Assembly (NCBI GenBank): GCA_965224815.1
Contig: CBDDAF010000003.1
Span: forward strand, 1,364,001 to 1,428,000
DNA: 64,000 nt
Origin: CAYPEL01 sp036479985
Lineage (GTDB): Bacteria > Pseudomonadota > Gammaproteobacteria > DSM-19610
Reading direction: 5' to 3'
The number at the start of each line of letters is the position of its first letter. Position 1 is the first letter of the stretch. Position numbers and translations under genes: made by a program. Shown in pieces: positions 7,788-16,738 of the stretch. The notes under the pieces are model-generated. The model saw only the letters and a program-made list of their open reading frames with translations. It was not told the origin of the DNA and ran no database searches.

Positions 7788-8726
7788 TTATTCTATTAGC
7801 GATTCAACAACGGCGGTCCAGGCACGGGCCAGATTCTCACGGTTGTAACCACCACCGCCCATGGCCAGCAGGCGGCCCTTACAATATTTCTCCGCCAACA
7901 TTTTCAATCGTTTGGCTGCATAGCTATGTGCCGCTTCGCTATAGCGCAAATGTGTAATTGGATCACCTGCCAGACTATCGGCTCCGCATTGAAACAGAAT
8001 AAATTCCGGGGGAAATTTCTCCAGGTGTTTTTCAACCTCAGGCCAGACGGTAAGAAAATCTTCATCTCTCGCATCGGGTTTCATGGGTATGTTCAGTTTA
8101 GTCCCAGTCGCCTGGCCTCGACCGGTTTCATCCGCCGCACCGGTACCGGGATACAGGTAACGGCCATCTTCATGCAGGTCTGCAAAAATTAAATCCGGAT
8201 CGGATTCGAAGGCATAAAAAACACCGTCACCGTGATGTGCATCAATATCAATATAGGCAATGCGTTTCAATCCATATTGACTGCGCAGGGTTTCTATCGC
8301 AATTCCACAGTCGTTGAATACGCAAAACCCGGCAGCCGTGTTCCGTGCCGCATGATGTAATCCAGCAATGGGTATAAATACATTGCTGGTATCAGTCTGC
8401 ATGATATTGTCTACCGCAGCCAACACTGTCCCCACCACTGTACAAGCCGCTTCGTACACACCCACAAATGCTGGAGTGTCCCCCTGATCAAGATAACCTT
8501 CACCTGTTTTAGATTGCCGGATGACCTGATCAACATATTCAGCCGTATGAAAACGTAACAGATCATTTTTTGTTGCAGTTACCGGCTCACAAACCTCGAC
8601 TTGTTTATTCAATCCCTTGTCAATCATACGTTGCCAGAACGCACCCATGCGATCGGGCCCAAATGGATGGCCTTTACCAAACCCATAGAGCGCTAATGCT
8701 TCACCAACATAAACTGAAGGAGTCAT
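7788..8726 (-). CDS. histone deacetylase-like / AcuC-type amidohydrolase
   Basis: 312 residues. The zinc-dependent deacetylase fold is shown by PIAGLHHAARNTAAGFCVFND (catalytic His pair at ~122-123), YIDIDAHHGDGV (zinc Asp/His, ~174-183), FQCGADSLAGDP (second zinc Asp) and AMGGGGYNRENLARAW near the C-terminus. Bacterial members remove acyl groups from polyamines or proteins; AcuC deacetylates acetyl-CoA synthetase. Which substrate applies cannot be told. It is divergent from ettA and upstream of glyA on the same strand with a 96-base gap. Confidence 0.85.
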   Translation of the reverse strand: MTPSVYVGEALALYGFGKGHPFGPDRMGAFWQRMIDKGLNKQVEVCEPVTATKNDLLRFHTAEYVDQVIRQSKTGEGYLDQGDTPAFVGVYEAACTVVGTVLAAVDNIMQTDTSNVFIPIAGLHHAARNTAAGFCVFNDCGIAIETLRSQYGLKRIAYIDIDAHHGDGVFYAFESDPDLIFADLHEDGRYLYPGTGAADETGRGQATGTKLNIPMKPDARDEDFLTVWPEVEKHLEKFPPEFILFQCGADSLAGDPITHLRYSEAAHSYAAKRLKMLAEKYCKGRLLAMGGGGYNRENLARAWTAVVESLIE

Positions 8727-8875
8727 AAGATAGAGTATAAATTAAACCTGGAATATTTCAGCCAAAAAAAAACAGAATGCCTTCGTCACTGAAATAATTG
8801 TGATTACAAGCATAACGGGTATTGTCTAAATTAATCGTTATAATACCTATAACTTCATCTACAGAAAGTGCACCT

Positions 8876-10540
8876 ATGGCCCAATACGTTTACACCATGA
8901 ATCAGGTGGGTAAGGTTGTCCCGCCTAAACGTGAAATACTGCGCAATATTTCTCTGTCATTTTTTCCCGGCGCCAAGATTGGCGTATTGGGGCTGAACGG
9001 TTCCGGAAAATCCACCCTGCTGCGCATTATGGCTGGCATTGATACTGAGATTAATGGTGAAGCACGGCCGCAGGCTGGCATCAAGGTTGGTTACCTTTCA
9101 CAGGAACCGCAACTGGATGAAAGCAAAGATGTCAGGGGCAATGTTGAGGAAGCATTATCGGACATCAGTGACGCGCAACAACGTCTTGATGAAGTCTATG
9201 CAGCCTATGCCGAACCGGACGCCGATTTTGATGCCCTGGCTGCCGAACAGGCCAAGTTGGAAAATCAGCTTCAGGCCAGTGATGGCCATAACACAGACCG
9301 AACTCTGGATATCGCCGCCGATGCATTACGCCTGCCACCCTGGGATGCCGATGTCACAAAATTATCCGGCGGTGAAAAACGCCGCGTTGCCTTATGTAAA
9401 TTATTATTGTCTAAACCAGACATGCTATTACTCGACGAACCGACCAACCATCTAGATGCGGAAAGTGTTGCCTGGCTCGAACGTTTTCTGGATGAATATC
9501 CGGGCACGGTCGTAGCGGTAACACATGACCGTTATTTCCTCGATAACGTAGCAGGCTGGATTCTGGAACTGGATCGTGGCCACGGCATTCCCTGGGAAGG
9601 AAACTATTCTTCCTGGCTGGAACAAAAACAAAATCGCCTGGAGCAGGAAGAGAAAACTGAAAGCTCGCGAAGAAAAGCCATGAAAGCTGAACTGGAATGG
9701 GTTCGCACAGCACCCAAAGGCCGTCATGCCAAAAGCAAGGCACGCCTGGCGCGCTTTGACGAACTACAATCGCAAGACTTTCAGAAACGTAACGAGACAA
9801 ATGAACTCTATATCCCGCCCGGCCCCCGGCTTGGTGATTTGGTCGTGGAAGCAAAACATATCCGCAAAGGTTTTGGGGATCACCTGTTAGTAGATGATTT
9901 AAATTTCAATCTACCACCCGGCGGCATTGTCGGCATTATTGGCCCGAATGGCGCAGGTAAAACTACATTGTTCCGCATGTTGACTGGCAAAGAGCCCATC
10001 GACGACGGTGAGCTGCGTATTGGTGAAACAGTTAAAATCGCCTATGTCGACCAAAGCCGTGACACTCTGGATGGCAGCAAAACTGTCTGGGAAGAAATTT
10101 CCGATGGTCAGGACGTCATCACCATTGGCACGTATGAAACCAACTCACGCGCCTATGTATCACGGTTTAATTTTAACGGCACTGATCAGCAAAAACGTGT
10201 TGGCGATCTTTCTGGCGGTGAACGCAACCGGGTACATCTGGCTAAACTGCTACGCAGTGGTGGTAATCTGTTACTGCTCGACGAACCGACTAATGACCTG
10301 GACGTGGAAACCCTGCGCGCACTGGAACAGGCCATACTTGATTTCCCAGGCTGCGTGGTTGTGATCTCTCATGATCGCTGGTTCCTCGACCGTATTGCCA
10401 CTCATATACTGGCGTTTGAAGGCGACAGCAAAGTCGTCTGGTTTGAAGGTAACTATGCGGATTATGAAGCAGATCGAAAACAGCGTCTGGGGGAAGCGGC
10501 CAATCAGCCGCACCGGATCAAGTACAAGCGGTTAAGCTAG
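8876..10540 (+). CDS. ettA: energy-dependent translational throttle protein EttA (ABC-F)
   Basis: The start is the ATG at 8876, giving MAQYVYTMNQVGKVVPPKR and 554 residues, like E. coli EttA; an upstream TTG in the same frame at 8822 is less likely. Two ABC cassettes are seen: Walker A GLNGSGKST (~38-46) with signature LSGGEKRRVAL and LLLDEPTNHLD, and second Walker A GPNGAGKTT (~360) with LSGGERNRVHL and LLLDEPTNDLD. The linker between them holds the EttA-type PtIM segment (WVRTAPKGRHAKSKARLARF). There are no membrane segments. EttA binds the ribosomal E site and gates the first elongation step according to ATP/ADP. Confidence 0.96.
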   Translation: MAQYVYTMNQVGKVVPPKREILRNISLSFFPGAKIGVLGLNGSGKSTLLRIMAGIDTEINGEARPQAGIKVGYLSQEPQLDESKDVRGNVEEALSDISDAQQRLDEVYAAYAEPDADFDALAAEQAKLENQLQASDGHNTDRTLDIAADALRLPPWDADVTKLSGGEKRRVALCKLLLSKPDMLLLDEPTNHLDAESVAWLERFLDEYPGTVVAVTHDRYFLDNVAGWILELDRGHGIPWEGNYSSWLEQKQNRLEQEEKTESSRRKAMKAELEWVRTAPKGRHAKSKARLARFDELQSQDFQKRNETNELYIPPGPRLGDLVVEAKHIRKGFGDHLLVDDLNFNLPPGGIVGIIGPNGAGKTTLFRMLTGKEPIDDGELRIGETVKIAYVDQSRDTLDGSKTVWEEISDGQDVITIGTYETNSRAYVSRFNFNGTDQQKRVGDLSGGERNRVHLAKLLRSGGNLLLLDEPTNDLDVETLRALEQAILDFPGCVVVISHDRWFLDRIATHILAFEGDSKVVWFEGNYADYEADRKQRLGEAANQPHRIKYKRLS

Positions 10541-10657
10541 AGAGCCTATTGCTTTTATGCTCTGCCAAACATTCCCAGAGTGAACCTACCCCTACGTTTA
10601 ATCCAGCCTGAAAATTACCTATTACAACCAGGATTTCATCGAACACAATTTAATTAC

Positions 10658-10701
10658 AAAAAAGCCGCCAAGGTTGCGCATTGTTAAGAGGCGTGGCGGC
10701 T
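10658..10701 (-). terminator. intrinsic terminator on minus strand
   Basis: On the minus strand AGCCGCCA (10701-10694) pairs with TGGCGGCT (10670-10663), followed by six T (10663-10658). It lies only about 35-45 bases downstream of the promoter at 10713-10742, so a transcript would be roughly 50 nt long. Confidence 0.6.
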
Positions 10702-10712
10702 ATGTTGTGTTC

Positions 10713-10742
10713 ATTATAACGGCCGGTTGTCGCGTAATTCAA
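10713..10742 (-). promoter_or_regulatory. strong sigma-70-type promoter
   Basis: On the minus strand TTGAAT (10742-10737), an 18-bp spacer and a perfect TATAAT (10718-10713) predict a start near 10706. No gene follows, only the intrinsic terminator at 10701-10658. It is either the promoter of a very short RNA or the leftover leader of a lost gene. Confidence 0.5.
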
Positions 10743-10942
10743 GAATAATACTGAATAAAACCGTCTTACTGTTTGGTGTGCACCAGCTAATCCACTGTCC
10801 CGGTGCCGCATCAGGGAGAGATCAATGGCACGGTGGGCCCCCAAATCCTTGAAACTGTCAGGCGTAATAACCCAACTCAACGCGGGCACGAATCCGCCGC
10901 AGGATTTTGCTGTCAGTGCTGTGTGTGCATGCCTGCCCATAT

Positions 10943-10978
10943 TTTTGAAAGAAATCTGTATATGTATTTCTTTCAAAA
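10943..10978. repeat. perfect 13-bp inverted repeat
   Basis: TTTTGAAAGAAAT (10943-10955) and ATTTCTTTCAAAA (10966-10978) are exact reverse complements around a 10-nt A/T-rich loop. No T-tract follows on either strand. It may be an operator or a mobile-element trace near the island edge. Confidence 0.5.
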
Positions 10979-11021
10979 GAAAAGCAGAATTTACGGCTAT
11001 GCCGAATTGCCTCACAAAGCA

Positions 11022-11078
11022 CAAAAAGGGGTCGGTGAAAAAACACAATCATTCTCATTTGTCACCGACCTCTTTTCC
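11022..11078. repeat. island-flanking hairpin repeat, copy A
   Basis: GGGTCGGTGA and TCACCGACC arms around a loop containing ACACAATCATTCTC form a hairpin 18 bases past the stop of the GIY-YIG gene. On the minus strand it ends in CCTTTTTG and can terminate the defence operon. It is almost identical over 57 bases to the repeat at 23923-23980 and in the same orientation, so the two are direct repeats framing the island. Confidence 0.8.
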
Positions 11079-11095
11079 GTTGCTTGACCTACTTA

Positions 11096-11500
11096 TTAAG
11101 ATTTAAAAACATCCTTGATATTTCTTCCAGCGGGTTTCATGTTTTCTGATGGCATCAAACTAATTATCAACAGCATTTCCAGAAATAACCGGTCACTGGC
11201 ATTAGATATTTCGAGCACGTTGACAGTTTTCCACTTTCTCCACCAAGGCTTTTTAGCATGTGGTGATGTTTTATAGTGAATACGCTTTTTTAGCTCCACT
11301 TTACTCACGCCGACATATATACAAGATCCTGCTTCATCAAAAAACGCATAAACAATATTTCTTATATTCTTAGCTATGCAACTCACCTTCTTCCAATCAC
11401 TTCTCGGTGAAGAAATTGATTTATCTAGAAACCACTTTTTGGCATCTTTTGAAGCGACTCTCAAACTATCACGCACTTTGTTTTGATCAAGCTTTTTCAT
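11096..11500 (-). CDS. small GIY-YIG-like protein
   Basis: 134 residues. After a basic N-terminal helix region (~1-45) comes IVYAFFDEAGSCIYVGVSKVELKKRI. VYAF stands for GIY and YVG for YIG, with the usual spacing and a following Lys/Arg helix. A later LEMLLIISLMPSEN corresponds to the conserved glutamate and Asn of the GIY-YIG fold. Nuclease activity is plausible but the first motif is degenerate. It is the last gene of the defence operon, 46 bases after the helicase. Which partner it serves is unknown. Confidence 0.6.
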   Translation of the reverse strand: MKKLDQNKVRDSLRVASKDAKKWFLDKSISSPRSDWKKVSCIAKNIRNIVYAFFDEAGSCIYVGVSKVELKKRIHYKTSPHAKKPWWRKWKTVNVLEISNASDRLFLEMLLIISLMPSENMKPAGRNIKDVFKS

Positions 11501-11546
11501 TGCTAACCTAACAATTGTTCATTAAATCACAGTCTGCATACACCCA

Positions 11547-13634
11547 TTACATCCCAAGATCGTCCAAAAACTCAGAAGCCGGGTCAACACTGGTCACCAA
11601 TAAATGGTCTCTTGCACGGGTGCAAGCCACATACAGTAAATGGCGCTCTGTGTTATAGACCTCTTCCAGATCAGCATCGTCTACCACGGTCTCGATACGT
11701 TCCTGCAGTGGAATCACTTCATCATCACAGGCCATCACTACAACAGCCCGAAACTCCAGGCCTTTGGCAAGATGCATTGTACTGATCGAGGCATAGCCAC
11801 TGGTGATATCCAGGCTCTCATTGAGAATTTTGTATGGATGCCCAGCATCCTCAACTGGTTTTATAGCACGGTTGATCTCATTATCTGAGCGCACAAAAAC
11901 ACCGATCTCATGCGGCAAAATACCTTTGCCTGTTAGATCTGTTAACCAGTCGCTGACCACTTTGCTTTCTTTTTCGATGGTATCCAATACCTGAATATCT
12001 GGAGGTGGCCCATTGAAAACCGAAATTGTGCCACGCCGGTTTTCGGTATTGCCATCCACATCGGAAACTTCAGGACCGAGCAATCTGTCTGCTTGCATCC
12101 TGATCTGATGTGACGTTCTATAATTGATATGGAGTGTCCTGGAACGACCACGAATATCGACACCCAACGCCTTCCAGGAAAAGGGTTGCTGGAATATACG
12201 CTGTCCAAGATCACCAGAGAAAAACAGGCTGTCTGGACGTTGGCCGCCGAGCGCCGAAAGAAAACGAAGTTGGGAAACGCTGATATCCTGCGCTTCATCA
12301 ACAATGGCATAATCAAAAGGTGGATGTTTTCGTGTCAGTATCTTGCTGGATAGTTTATCAAACAAACCCGGATACGTTAACAAACCCTGCTCCGTTAACT
12401 GAGACTGGATCCGCTCAAAAATAGACCAGAGCAGCTTTCGTTGCTTTTCAGAAAGACGCGTCTTGCGCCCTAAGCGTTTCACATCACGATAAGCCTCCCA
12501 GCTGTCCAGTTGCCAGGCGTCTACCACATCCGACCATTCCGTGATGATAAATCGTTGACTGAATTTATGCTCGTCGGCTTCATTCGCTGCTGTCACAAGT
12601 ATTTGATGAAGCACAGCATCCGAAACAAGGTTTGGCGAACCGAAATGGGACTCATACAACCGACGACCCACAGCATTTATGGCGTGTACTTCCAGGCGTT
12701 CACCGATGTGTGGCTCATTGCTTATGAGTCGCCTGACCTTGGTGTGTAACGCATTGGCCAGCGTATCGGAAAAGGTGGTTAACAGAATACGCGCATCGGG
12801 ATTATTGCGCGCCAGAAAAACAGCCCGATGCAATGCCACAATCGTTTTACCTGTGCCTGCTGACCCTGATACACGCGCAGGGCCGCTGTAATCCTTTTCC
12901 ACCCACTGTCGCTGTGCCGGGTGGAGGAAGATCGTCCATTTTTCCCAAGGATAATCCAGAGCACGCTCAAGCTCTTCAACATTATTCATCACCCGGAAAC
13001 GACGTTGCGCATCAGGGTGAGCAAACGGATCAGCACTAACAACAGAGGGCTGAATACTCATTGGTGTTCCGCCAGTCGCCAATTCCAGTAACGCCTCAGC
13101 TGCCTCACCTGGTAAATGATCAGCTATTTCCAGGAGACTGTCTTCATTGGCCCCGCGCACATCATCCAGCCACTCGTCAGGAACACCATAACCCAACAAA
13201 TCGTCATCAGAGAGATTGGTGAACAATAAAGGTTTCAGTGTGGCAGTCTTTTCAACCTGAACTTCCACCTGAGCGACATACCTGGGAACAGTAATTTCCC
13301 TGACCATCTCCCTTATTTCCACTAACTGTGCAGCACCCGTCTTCGGATGTGTTTCCAGCTTGCGACGCTCAGCCCAATGATAGGCATTGTCGTGATGATC
13401 CACATAGCAAAGCAAAAGACTTGAATCTGTTTTGTGTACGATGATCCGAATATCACGACTGACACGAACCGACCAGAAGTTTTTGTCTTTTGCCCGGTCA
13501 AGTTTATGGAGACTCATACCAGGATTAGCGGGGTTCATTTGCAGATCAAAGGCGGTGGTTTTCACCGCCTTTTGCTCATCGCCAGTAAGTCTGGTGAGGC
13601 TATCGGTGAAGGTGTCGGCTATACGAAATTCCAT
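11547..13634 (-). CDS. UvrD/Rep-type DNA helicase with N-terminal RelE-like domain
   Basis: 695 residues. Residues 1-~92 resemble the RelE/ParE toxin fold (SLHKLDRAKDKNFWSVRVSRDIRIIVHKTD...LLCYVDHHDNAYHWAERR). A linker is followed by a superfamily 1 helicase: Q-like HPAQRQWV, Walker A SGSAGTGKT (~260), Walker B YAIVDEAQDIS (~440), LHINYRTSHQI, and late MHLAKGLEFRAVVV and YVACTRARDHL motifs. Such RelE-UvrD fusions occur in mobile and defence loci. The helicase motifs look intact. No antitoxin gene is adjacent. It lies 85 bases after the ABC-3C ATPase, so co-transcription is likely. Confidence 0.85.
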   Translation of the reverse strand: MEFRIADTFTDSLTRLTGDEQKAVKTTAFDLQMNPANPGMSLHKLDRAKDKNFWSVRVSRDIRIIVHKTDSSLLLCYVDHHDNAYHWAERRKLETHPKTGAAQLVEIREMVREITVPRYVAQVEVQVEKTATLKPLLFTNLSDDDLLGYGVPDEWLDDVRGANEDSLLEIADHLPGEAAEALLELATGGTPMSIQPSVVSADPFAHPDAQRRFRVMNNVEELERALDYPWEKWTIFLHPAQRQWVEKDYSGPARVSGSAGTGKTIVALHRAVFLARNNPDARILLTTFSDTLANALHTKVRRLISNEPHIGERLEVHAINAVGRRLYESHFGSPNLVSDAVLHQILVTAANEADEHKFSQRFIITEWSDVVDAWQLDSWEAYRDVKRLGRKTRLSEKQRKLLWSIFERIQSQLTEQGLLTYPGLFDKLSSKILTRKHPPFDYAIVDEAQDISVSQLRFLSALGGQRPDSLFFSGDLGQRIFQQPFSWKALGVDIRGRSRTLHINYRTSHQIRMQADRLLGPEVSDVDGNTENRRGTISVFNGPPPDIQVLDTIEKESKVVSDWLTDLTGKGILPHEIGVFVRSDNEINRAIKPVEDAGHPYKILNESLDITSGYASISTMHLAKGLEFRAVVVMACDDEVIPLQERIETVVDDADLEEVYNTERHLLYVACTRARDHLLVTSVDPASEFLDDLGM

Positions 13635-13719
13635 GATAGAAATCCTTTGCCCTAAATTAGGATTAACACACGGATCGCTTTAACCTGAAAAATAGCACCA
13701 TTTTTCATACATAAGCAAG

Positions 13720-15516
13720 TCACCATGTACGCATCTTAAACAACCGACCCTGCTTATTCTCATCGTGTAGCGTTAAAACAATCTCTTGAACATCAAAAAC
13801 CTGATCGTCCTTTCCTTTTCTAGGCGGAAGATCAGAGTCTATTAGAGTAATGAGTAATTGTATTCCCAAACCAGTATAACGGTGAATTACTTTTAACAAA
13901 TTCTCTTTTTTTCTATCATCAAGTGATTCAAATACACCATCATGGTAAACAAAACGTGGGAAATTATCGTCAAGGTGCGCCCTTAAGACTGCCATATCAA
14001 AGGCGATGCACAATAATTTTCGATAAGTTTGCCCCAAGTCTGCACTTGTCGTATTCCCAGACGTATCCAATATTTCCGCCTTAAATTCTAAATGTCCGGC
14101 CTGGTTGGGAGACGCACTCAAAAGTGCCTTGCGGTTAATTACTTCCTCGACGATTTCACTAAAAAATATTCGTATTGTAGAAAATAAGCTGGTCTTGTCC
14201 GAGTTCTGTTGCTCTACATCGGACTCGATTTGAGTCTGTAAGTGTTCTAGATCTTCTTTTAGCACGCGAGTCTCAGTACGCAATTCCTGCAATCGGTGAA
14301 GAAAACCACGCTGGCGTTCCAGGGAAGTAATATCAGCTTTTAATGACACAATCTCGTTAGATACATTTTTGTATTTATTAAATACATCCGTACTGCTTAG
14401 AAATGACAATAATTCTGAACGTTTCTTGCCCAACGTATTAAGTTCATCATTGACTGATTTTAACTTCCCATCAATTTCTGTTAGCTCTTCTAAAAGGTAA
14501 GTGCGACGCTCATCTGTAATTGCCCTATTAAATGCAATCAACTGTTTATAATCCTTTTTAATCTGACCTTCAAAAAGAATGCCTGCCTCCTTAAACAGAC
14601 GCTGCGCATTATCAGGATTAAACAAAATCTGATCATTTTCTAATGAAGATCGAATTTTTCTATTTGCTTTAGTCAATGAATAACGCTCTGCATTAAGATC
14701 AGCAATGCGCACATCAATTTCATCGACTACTTGCTTTGTTTGCCCTTCGTCCTGCAGACGAAAATCAAAGGCATCAACAAACTGCTGCTTCTTTACTGCA
14801 TCCTCCTGCTTTAATAGCAATATGCCTTCAATTTTACTGATATCCTCAATAGACCCACCCAATTCATTTCTAATTGTCTGTGCAGTCTCATTCCTTTCTT
14901 CAAGCGTTTTTTCTTTCTCATAATATGAGGTAATCAATTGAGCGTTAAATCCCAGGATATGGGCCAGAAAGGGTTTCCAGTCAGAGTGTGGCCCCGCAAA
15001 CTTACGCAATTGAAATACGTCTCGATAATCTTCCTGAGAACGCAGCAAATACCCAGTTCCTTTGCGGTAAGACCAAGGTTTCAACGCACGCCAATCGAGT
15101 AAACTATCTAACATTTCACGAGCCTTATCAAAGGGCATGTCCGTATGATCCCACTCAGATTCTGGAATCTCTGTGAAATCCTGAAACCGGGCCTCATGTT
15201 TTTTGAAACTGATCCTGGTTGCTTTATCCACTCCTCGACGTACTGTTATGTAGGCTGCATCCGTTAACTCGATCTCAAGAAAGAATACAAAGTCCTGAAA
15301 CAGATCAAGGTGTTTAAACAAGAAGAAATTCTTATTCTTCCCAACAAGAAAACAAAAATCAAGGATACGCCCTAACGTGCTCTTTCCCAGATTATGCGTA
15401 TCTTTATCCCTGTTTTCTGGCATGCGTATTTCTGCCATGACAACATTTAGACCTGAGATAAAGTCTATAGGCTCAAATAGATCAGATTTATTGGAATAAA
15501 GTCTGGATAGCTTCAT
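13720..15516 (-). CDS. ABC-three-component (ABC-3C) system ATPase, DUF2326 type
   Basis: 598 residues. The N-terminus has the atypical P-loop of this family, DTHNLGKSTLGRILDF (~41-56). The long middle (~200-440) is coiled coil, rich in Glu/Lys/Leu heptads, as in SMC/RecN-like ATPases. Near the C-terminus SADLGQTYRKLLCIAFDMAVL acts as the ABC signature and FPRFVYHDGVFESLDDRKKENLL as Walker B. Family knowledge (ABC-3C conflict systems described from comparative genomics) makes it the motor of a predicted anti-phage or anti-plasmid complex. Its start overlaps the stop of the middle-component gene by four bases. Confidence 0.82.
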   Translation of the reverse strand: MKLSRLYSNKSDLFEPIDFISGLNVVMAEIRMPENRDKDTHNLGKSTLGRILDFCFLVGKNKNFFLFKHLDLFQDFVFFLEIELTDAAYITVRRGVDKATRISFKKHEARFQDFTEIPESEWDHTDMPFDKAREMLDSLLDWRALKPWSYRKGTGYLLRSQEDYRDVFQLRKFAGPHSDWKPFLAHILGFNAQLITSYYEKEKTLEERNETAQTIRNELGGSIEDISKIEGILLLKQEDAVKKQQFVDAFDFRLQDEGQTKQVVDEIDVRIADLNAERYSLTKANRKIRSSLENDQILFNPDNAQRLFKEAGILFEGQIKKDYKQLIAFNRAITDERRTYLLEELTEIDGKLKSVNDELNTLGKKRSELLSFLSSTDVFNKYKNVSNEIVSLKADITSLERQRGFLHRLQELRTETRVLKEDLEHLQTQIESDVEQQNSDKTSLFSTIRIFFSEIVEEVINRKALLSASPNQAGHLEFKAEILDTSGNTTSADLGQTYRKLLCIAFDMAVLRAHLDDNFPRFVYHDGVFESLDDRKKENLLKVIHRYTGLGIQLLITLIDSDLPPRKGKDDQVFDVQEIVLTLHDENKQGRLFKMRTW

Positions 15517-15752
15517 TGTCCCGTATATTCCACTGCATCTGTTTTAGGGCGATAAGCAATCATTCCTAGCAGATAAAGAAAATTTAGCGCTGGTAGAAAT
15601 AGGATGTCTCCGCCAATTACCTTCTTCTTAGCATATTCTCGTAAGCTATCATAATCGTCAATTCGTCTTTTCTTGAGACGCATGAGTAGCAATAACGATA
15701 CATTAATCACGGTGCGGTCTGGGTGTGAATGCTTAGTTGGTTTCAGCATCAT
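15513..15752 (-). CDS. ABC-3C system middle component
   Basis: About 79 residues from the ATG at 15752 (a second ATG at 15749 is equally possible; GGAGAGG lies just upstream). The start MMLKPTKHSHPDRTVINV and the helical MRLKKRRIDDYDSLREYAKK followed by LFLPALNFLYLLGMI fit the small middle components of ABC-3C systems (type MC6), which bridge ATPase and effector. It overlaps the effector gene by 20 bases upstream and the ATPase gene by four downstream, indicating translational coupling. There is no enzymatic motif of its own. Confidence 0.72.
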   Translation of the reverse strand: MMLKPTKHSHPDRTVINVSLLLLMRLKKRRIDDYDSLREYAKKKVIGGDILFLPALNFLYLLGMIAYRPKTDAVEYTGQ

Positions 15753-16698
15753 CCACCTCTCCAATATCGCAGTTCCAGTACATATAGAATAAAACAGCGC
15801 GTGTTAGTCGTTTGTGTTTAGTCTGACGTAAAACCGGATCGCGACTAAATAATAGATCAAGCAAATGTTCCATCACCGCATCAAACGTCTGGTGGTCTTT
15901 TCGCTTTGCAATAATTTTTAGTTGAAATTCATCAACAATAGTTTCGTATGTATGCAATAAATCAAGATTTTCTGGTGAGGCTAAAAAATCACGAATCATT
16001 GTTGTTTCTTTCAGGTATCTTTTTCGCAGAGCTGTGGCGTACTCAACGCTCATATTGTTGATCTCATTTTTCTTCTCGTAACTGACGCGTGGTGTTGGAG
16101 GATCATCAATTACAGCTACCATACCATCCTTCTGGCGAGCCAGTGCCTGGACAACTTCAGCCAGTTCGTCTGGACTAACAATCAATGGTGAGTCTACTGG
16201 ATCCAGATTGGCAAGTTTTGGTACGTCAGGAAACTGTTTCAGCCACATTTCCAATTGTTCCACTCCACACAAGTAAATTGACTCCTGTGGAATATCACAG
16301 GATTTCGAAATATATGCAGATATCTCACTCTCAGCATTTCCGGCCAATCGCCGATTGGCAAATAGCATGTAGTGGTCAAGCTGCTTTTTGGTGCGTAGCG
16401 TCTTGATACGTGAAATCTCATCCCCGAGTACAGTCTTCTTGCGTGTAGTGCTGTAGAAATCTGACTCTGAGTAACTGCGATTGTATCCATTGGTATGCTT
16501 TGCCTGGATAATTGTAATACCGTTCCAGGGTGCTGCCCTGCTTGGATGTAATTCTGCTTTCCCTACAAATTTTGCATCACGACCACCATCCGGTCCCTTT
16601 GCGAAGCCCTGCACGGCAATGCCAAGCAAGCGCTGGCACAATAAAACAATTAATTTCTCAAACTGCTCGTCTCCGAGATCTTCGTAAGCGTACTTCAT
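15733..16698 (-). CDS. ABC-3C effector with restriction-endonuclease-like N-terminus
   Basis: 321 residues. The N-terminal ~120 residues form a restriction-endonuclease fold of the Mrr/PD-(D/E)xK kind: LGDEQFEKLIVLLC, then GFAKGPDGGRDAKFVG (catalytic Asp) and GITIIQAKHT (QxK). The C-terminal part, from ~230 on, is the helical ABC-3C C-terminal domain (YATALRKRYLKETTMIRDFL...RAVLFYMYWNCDIGE). By analogy it is the DNA-cleaving effector activated by the ATPase pair downstream. It lies 40 bases after mod, so the ABC-3C set appears to be transcribed from the restriction-modification promoter. Confidence 0.75.
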   Translation of the reverse strand: MKYAYEDLGDEQFEKLIVLLCQRLLGIAVQGFAKGPDGGRDAKFVGKAELHPSRAAPWNGITIIQAKHTNGYNRSYSESDFYSTTRKKTVLGDEISRIKTLRTKKQLDHYMLFANRRLAGNAESEISAYISKSCDIPQESIYLCGVEQLEMWLKQFPDVPKLANLDPVDSPLIVSPDELAEVVQALARQKDGMVAVIDDPPTPRVSYEKKNEINNMSVEYATALRKRYLKETTMIRDFLASPENLDLLHTYETIVDEFQLKIIAKRKDHQTFDAVMEHLLDLLFSRDPVLRQTKHKRLTRAVLFYMYWNCDIGEVDDAETN

Positions 16699-16738
16699 TG
16701 GTACTTAATTCCTTTATTAACCACATGGCATAGAACCA

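Larger units (their letters stand above)
10541..11021. other. non-coding stretch between ettA and the defence island
   Basis: No convincing gene in about 480 bases. It contains the minus-strand promoter-terminator pair listed separately (10658-10742) and a perfect inverted repeat at 10943-10978. Possible reading frames on both strands have no recognisable domain and poor start sites. The region may hold remnants left by insertion of the island. Confidence 0.5.

Noticed and set aside
10650..11048. 132-codon minus-strand frame between ettA and the island
   Set aside because: It runs through a terminator, a promoter-like site, the inverted repeat and the flanking hairpin; no domain or Shine-Dalgarno.
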